Both the position numbers and the translations under genes were made by a program. The notes under the pieces are model-generated. The model was not told the origin of the DNA. It ran no database searches and was given only the letters and a program-made list of their open reading frames with translations. Positions 4,400 to 6,427 of a DNA stretch of 6,427 nt are shown piece by piece. How positions within the stretch are numbered: position 1 is the first letter of the stretch; every line of letters starts with the position of its first letter. The stretch comes from Anaerolineales bacterium. GTDB taxonomy: Bacteria; Chloroflexota; Anaerolineae; 4572-78; NAK82. The DNA is taken from contig JAHELX010000359.1 of assembly GCA_024643945.1 (NCBI GenBank), forward strand, positions 1 through 6,427, read 5' to 3'.

Positions 4400-6427
4400 T
4401 CAGCGGATGGAGTCCGCGCGATAACGGGAAACGTCGGCCCGGACACCGGCGGCCTTGGCTTGCAAGACACCGACGGTGCCGGGCTTTAATAGATCCTGAA
4501 TCAAAGTCGGCAAGTCGCCGCCCGGTGCGGCTTGCTGGGCGACCGCCTTTGTTCTCCCTTTTTGGCAGGTAGGGGGTGGTGACGGTGGACTTTGGCCCAG
4601 GGCGACCTGCCGGGCATTCTCAAAGCGACTTCCCTGGTAAATAATCGCTACGTCGTGCATGGCCGGCCCCGATGGGCGGGCTGTGACGGCGATCTCGTCC
4701 CCCCAGGCCCCGGCCTCACGCGCCCTCAGTTCGATGAACCCATCGAACCCCTCCTCAGCCAGGTAGAGGCGGGCGGGCGCGTCCTCGGCACCCAGGGTGA
4801 GAAACTGCGGCTGACGGAAGGGCATCTGAACGGCCTCCCAGCCCAGAGGTACTAACGGCACGATGGCCGCCTCGACCAGGGTGCTACGGGCGTTGATGAG
4901 ATCCACGAGATAGTTCTCGTCCTCGGGCGGCTCGGTGACCGCCCCCGCATATAGTTCGGGTGCCTCCTCTTTCTGGCCAAAGCGGGCTGTGTTAAACCGC
5001 CCGCCGAAGCGGGCCGGCAGGTCGGCCGGCAGATTGACCAGTAAGGCCCCCGGCCGGTGGCTCACCCAGCGAAGGACCACCTCGGTGGGCGGATCCGACG
5101 ACGGGTGGGCGGAGGCGAAGACGGCGGCTACCGGCTCCGGCGGGACGTAGGCGAAGCGACTGACGTTGAACACACCACGGTCGTAACACAGGCCGCCGGC
5201 GAAATGAGCGCTATTGAAGCGGGACTGGTTGAAGCGGCTGCTATAGCAGTCCAGATAGCGCCAGTCCGACCGGCCGCGAGGCAGAGTCAAAACCGTTCCC
5301 TTGTCCAACTCCTCCGCCTTGACCAGTTGTGAAAATTCAGGCCCGGCGTTGATCTGCCAGACGAGGGAGTGACGAGTGACGAGTGACGAGAGGTGAGTGG
5401 TGAGTGGCGAATCTGGGATGCCGATGGTCACGCTTGAGTAGTGTTCTTCCACCGGATCGCCCTCCTCGGGCGTGAAGCGCAGCGTCACGTCAAACAGATC
5501 GGCGATGTGCTGGACGATCAGCAGCGGTGGCTCGCCGGCGTGCAGCGGCCCGGCCACGGCCACCACGCGGTCCTGATGCGCCGCCAGGTCCACGTCCGGT
5601 CCTGCTCGCAGGTAGGCGATGGTGGCCTCGTCGGCGTCCACCAAACGGTAGGCGCCCCCCTCGGCGCGGACGCGGCCTACCAGGCGGGCCGGGCTGCCAT
5701 CGGCACTCCCACCCCTTCCCTCCCCGGCTTGCGGCGCGCGAGCGGGGTGAGGGTGGGGGCCGGCCAGATCGCTCTCGGTGACGGCTACGGCAATGGCATG
5801 ACCTTCGGTGCCGCCCCGCCGCGCGTGCAACCTGACCAGGCTGGGGGCCAGGGGGTTGTTCAGTTGAAGTGCGGCTGGCTCGACATCATCCCCGGTCAGG
5901 TGCCAGGTGCCCTCAAACGGCACCCATGCCTGAGCACCCAGGGGACCAACCAGGATATCCGAGCCGGAAACAGGGCGACTCGCACTATCTGGGGCGGTGA
6001 TCTGCGCCTGGAGTCCGCCTTCTGCGTCACGCCACAGGCGAGCCCTTTCGCCGACGGCCAGGCGGGTGAGCAGGCGGACGCGCCAGCCCAGGGTTTCGTT
6101 CACCAGGGTTGGCCCGACGACGCCCTGGGGTGCTGTGATTTCAGCCTCGGCGAACACGTCGGCGGCCCCGTCGTTGACCACTGGCCAGCCATCGCCATGC
6201 TGCACGACCTGCACCGGTGTCTTCACCGGTTGAGGTGGGTACTCGATCAGTTCCAGGTGACGCAAGGGCAGCAGGGCCAGATGGCTCCCCTCGCCAGCGG
6301 TGGGCGATGTCAGTTGCAGGCGATCGTCCTCGGTGGCGCTGGCCAGACCAGGGAAGACGGCGTTCATGGCCACCACCATCTCGTCCAGGAAGGTGGCCGC
6401 CGGGGCCGCCCCCGCCACGTCGATGTC
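4400..6427 (-). CDS. Large multidomain protein with hook-IN-like and tail-sheath-like segments (5' end outside window)
   Basis: The frame is open from the right edge to a TGA at 4402-4400, giving 675 residues. A GTG at 6418 exists, but three in-frame codons (Asp-Ile-Asp) precede it and it cuts into a module, so the true start is most likely upstream. Numbered from the edge: residues 1-48 resemble the flagellin hook IN motif (AxxxFLDEMVxAMN, then LQLTSPTAG). Residues 248-318 look OB-fold-like (GRV, YRLVD, VAVAG), a weak call. Residues 398-425 and 477-483 carry RFN repeats. Residues 564-610 (FIELRAREAGAWGDEIAV, then YQGSRFENARQVAL) resemble the beta domain of phage contractile-tail sheaths. The protein ends soon after, at 675, without an obvious long sheath C-terminal domain. 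Residues about 222-242, 340-354 and 613-630 are compositionally foreign and match DNA repeats. No transmembrane segment is apparent. I infer a structural tail-like component; the exact role is unknown. Confidence 0.85.
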   Translation of the reverse strand, partial: DIDVAGAAPAATFLDEMVVAMNAVFPGLASATEDDRLQLTSPTAGEGSHLALLPLRHLELIEYPPQPVKTPVQVVQHGDGWPVVNDGAADVFAEAEITAPQGVVGPTLVNETLGWRVRLLTRLAVGERARLWRDAEGGLQAQITAPDSASRPVSGSDILVGPLGAQAWVPFEGTWHLTGDDVEPAALQLNNPLAPSLVRLHARRGGTEGHAIAVAVTESDLAGPHPHPARAPQAGEGRGGSADGSPARLVGRVRAEGGAYRLVDADEATIAYLRAGPDVDLAAHQDRVVAVAGPLHAGEPPLLIVQHIADLFDVTLRFTPEEGDPVEEHYSSVTIGIPDSPLTTHLSSLVTRHSLVWQINAGPEFSQLVKAEELDKGTVLTLPRGRSDWRYLDCYSSRFNQSRFNSAHFAGGLCYDRGVFNVSRFAYVPPEPVAAVFASAHPSSDPPTEVVLRWVSHRPGALLVNLPADLPARFGGRFNTARFGQKEEAPELYAGAVTEPPEDENYLVDLINARSTLVEAAIVPLVPLGWEAVQMPFRQPQFLTLGAEDAPARLYLAEEGFDGFIELRAREAGAWGDEIAVTARPSGPAMHDVAIIYQGSRFENARQVALGQSPPSPPPTCQKGRTKAVAQQAAPGGDLPTLIQDLLKPGTVGVLQAKAAGVRADVSRYRADSIR
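4540..4591. repeat. Possible third repeat-derived insert in the coding region
   Basis: The plus strand reads TTCTCCCTTTTTGGCAGG followed by TAGGGGGTGGTGACGG, with a short CCCT/AGGG fold-back and purine/pyrimidine-biased flanks. It encodes a Pro/Ser/Lys-rich stretch (SPPSPPPTCQKGRTKAV) that breaks the sheath-like segment after VALGQ and before the C-terminal LPTLIQDLLKPG. It is proposed as an insert by analogy with the two clearer ones upstream in the same gene. The limits are approximate and an ordinary linker cannot be excluded. Confidence 0.35.
5368..5409. repeat. Heptanucleotide tandem repeat inside the coding region
   Basis: Six consecutive 7-mers on the plus strand: AGTGACG three times exactly, then AGAGGTG, AGTGGTG and AGTGGCG. 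The total of 42 bases is 14 codons, so the frame is kept. Since 7 is not a multiple of 3, the same unit is read in three frames and gives a Ser/Thr/Leu/His-rich insert (SPLTTHLSSLVTRHSLV) just before WQINAGPEF. Short tandem heptamers of this kind are known mainly as intergenic repeats, for example in cyanobacteria; here the array is within a gene. Confidence 0.85.
5703..5762. repeat. GC-rich imperfect palindrome inside the coding region
   Basis: On the plus strand a C-rich arm (CCCACCCCTTCCCTCCCCGG) is followed by a GC-rich spacer and a G-rich arm (CGGGGTGAGGGTGGGGG), which can fold back imperfectly: CCCACCC can pair with GGGTGGG and CCCCG with CGGGG. The composition differs sharply from the flanks. 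It is read in frame as a Pro/His/Gly/Arg-rich insert (PHPHPARAPQAGEGRGG) between a sheath-like strand segment and the OB-like module. The form recalls dispersed intergenic palindromic repeats. That it is mobile or dispersed is inferred, because only one copy is visible. Confidence 0.6.

Noticed and set aside
5368..5409. CRISPR-like array
   Set aside because: The units are contiguous 7-mers with no spacers, so this is a simple tandem repeat.
6416..6418. GTG as the true start of the right-hand gene
   Set aside because: The frame is open upstream to the edge and the Asp-Ile-Asp-Val residues look like part of the hook-IN-like module; no ribosome site is visible before it.

Overview
The window is a compact, GC-rich stretch of bacterial or phage DNA. 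All three genes lie on the minus strand, so they read from right to left. Gaps between genes are only 26-31 bases and the two visible starts have strong Shine-Dalgarno sites, so this looks like one transcription unit. There is no rRNA, tRNA, CRISPR array, transposase or terminator. GC richness, heptanucleotide tandem repeats and GC-rich palindromes inside a gene would suit a Chloroflexota-like (or another repeat-rich, environmental) genome, but no taxonomic marker is present and this is only a guess.

Layout in order of transcription. (1) 6427-4400: the last 675 residues of a large multidomain protein that begins outside the window. It has a flagellin-hook-IN-like module, a possible OB-fold-like module, RFN-type repeats and, near its C-terminus, a segment resembling the Gly-Ala-Trp-Gly region of contractile-tail sheath proteins. 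Three low-complexity or palindromic DNA repeats seem to sit in frame within it. (2) 4368-3436: a complete 310-residue protein with a short predicted helical N-terminus and a phage-tail-fibre-like collar ending in His-Asn-His. (3) 3409 to the left edge: a giant open frame of at least 1136 codons with a GTG start and no stop in the window. It is a chain of beta-rich modules: an unknown N-terminal region, a jelly-roll-like module with a YWLVL core, a carbohydrate-binding-like sandwich interrupted by a second hook-IN-like module, a second such sandwich, a Pro/Ala linker, and a helix-hairpin-helix-like segment.

Taken together, the content resembles the structural part of a phage tail or tail-derived particle (prophage, tailocin or extracellular contractile injection system): a sheath-like protein, a fibre-like protein and a large adhesin-like protein. 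No gene in the window proves which kind it is: no ATPase, baseplate, tube, tape-measure, capsid or terminase gene is visible. All domain names come from reading sequence patterns, not from a profile search. The whole plus strand appears to be non-coding shadow of these genes.
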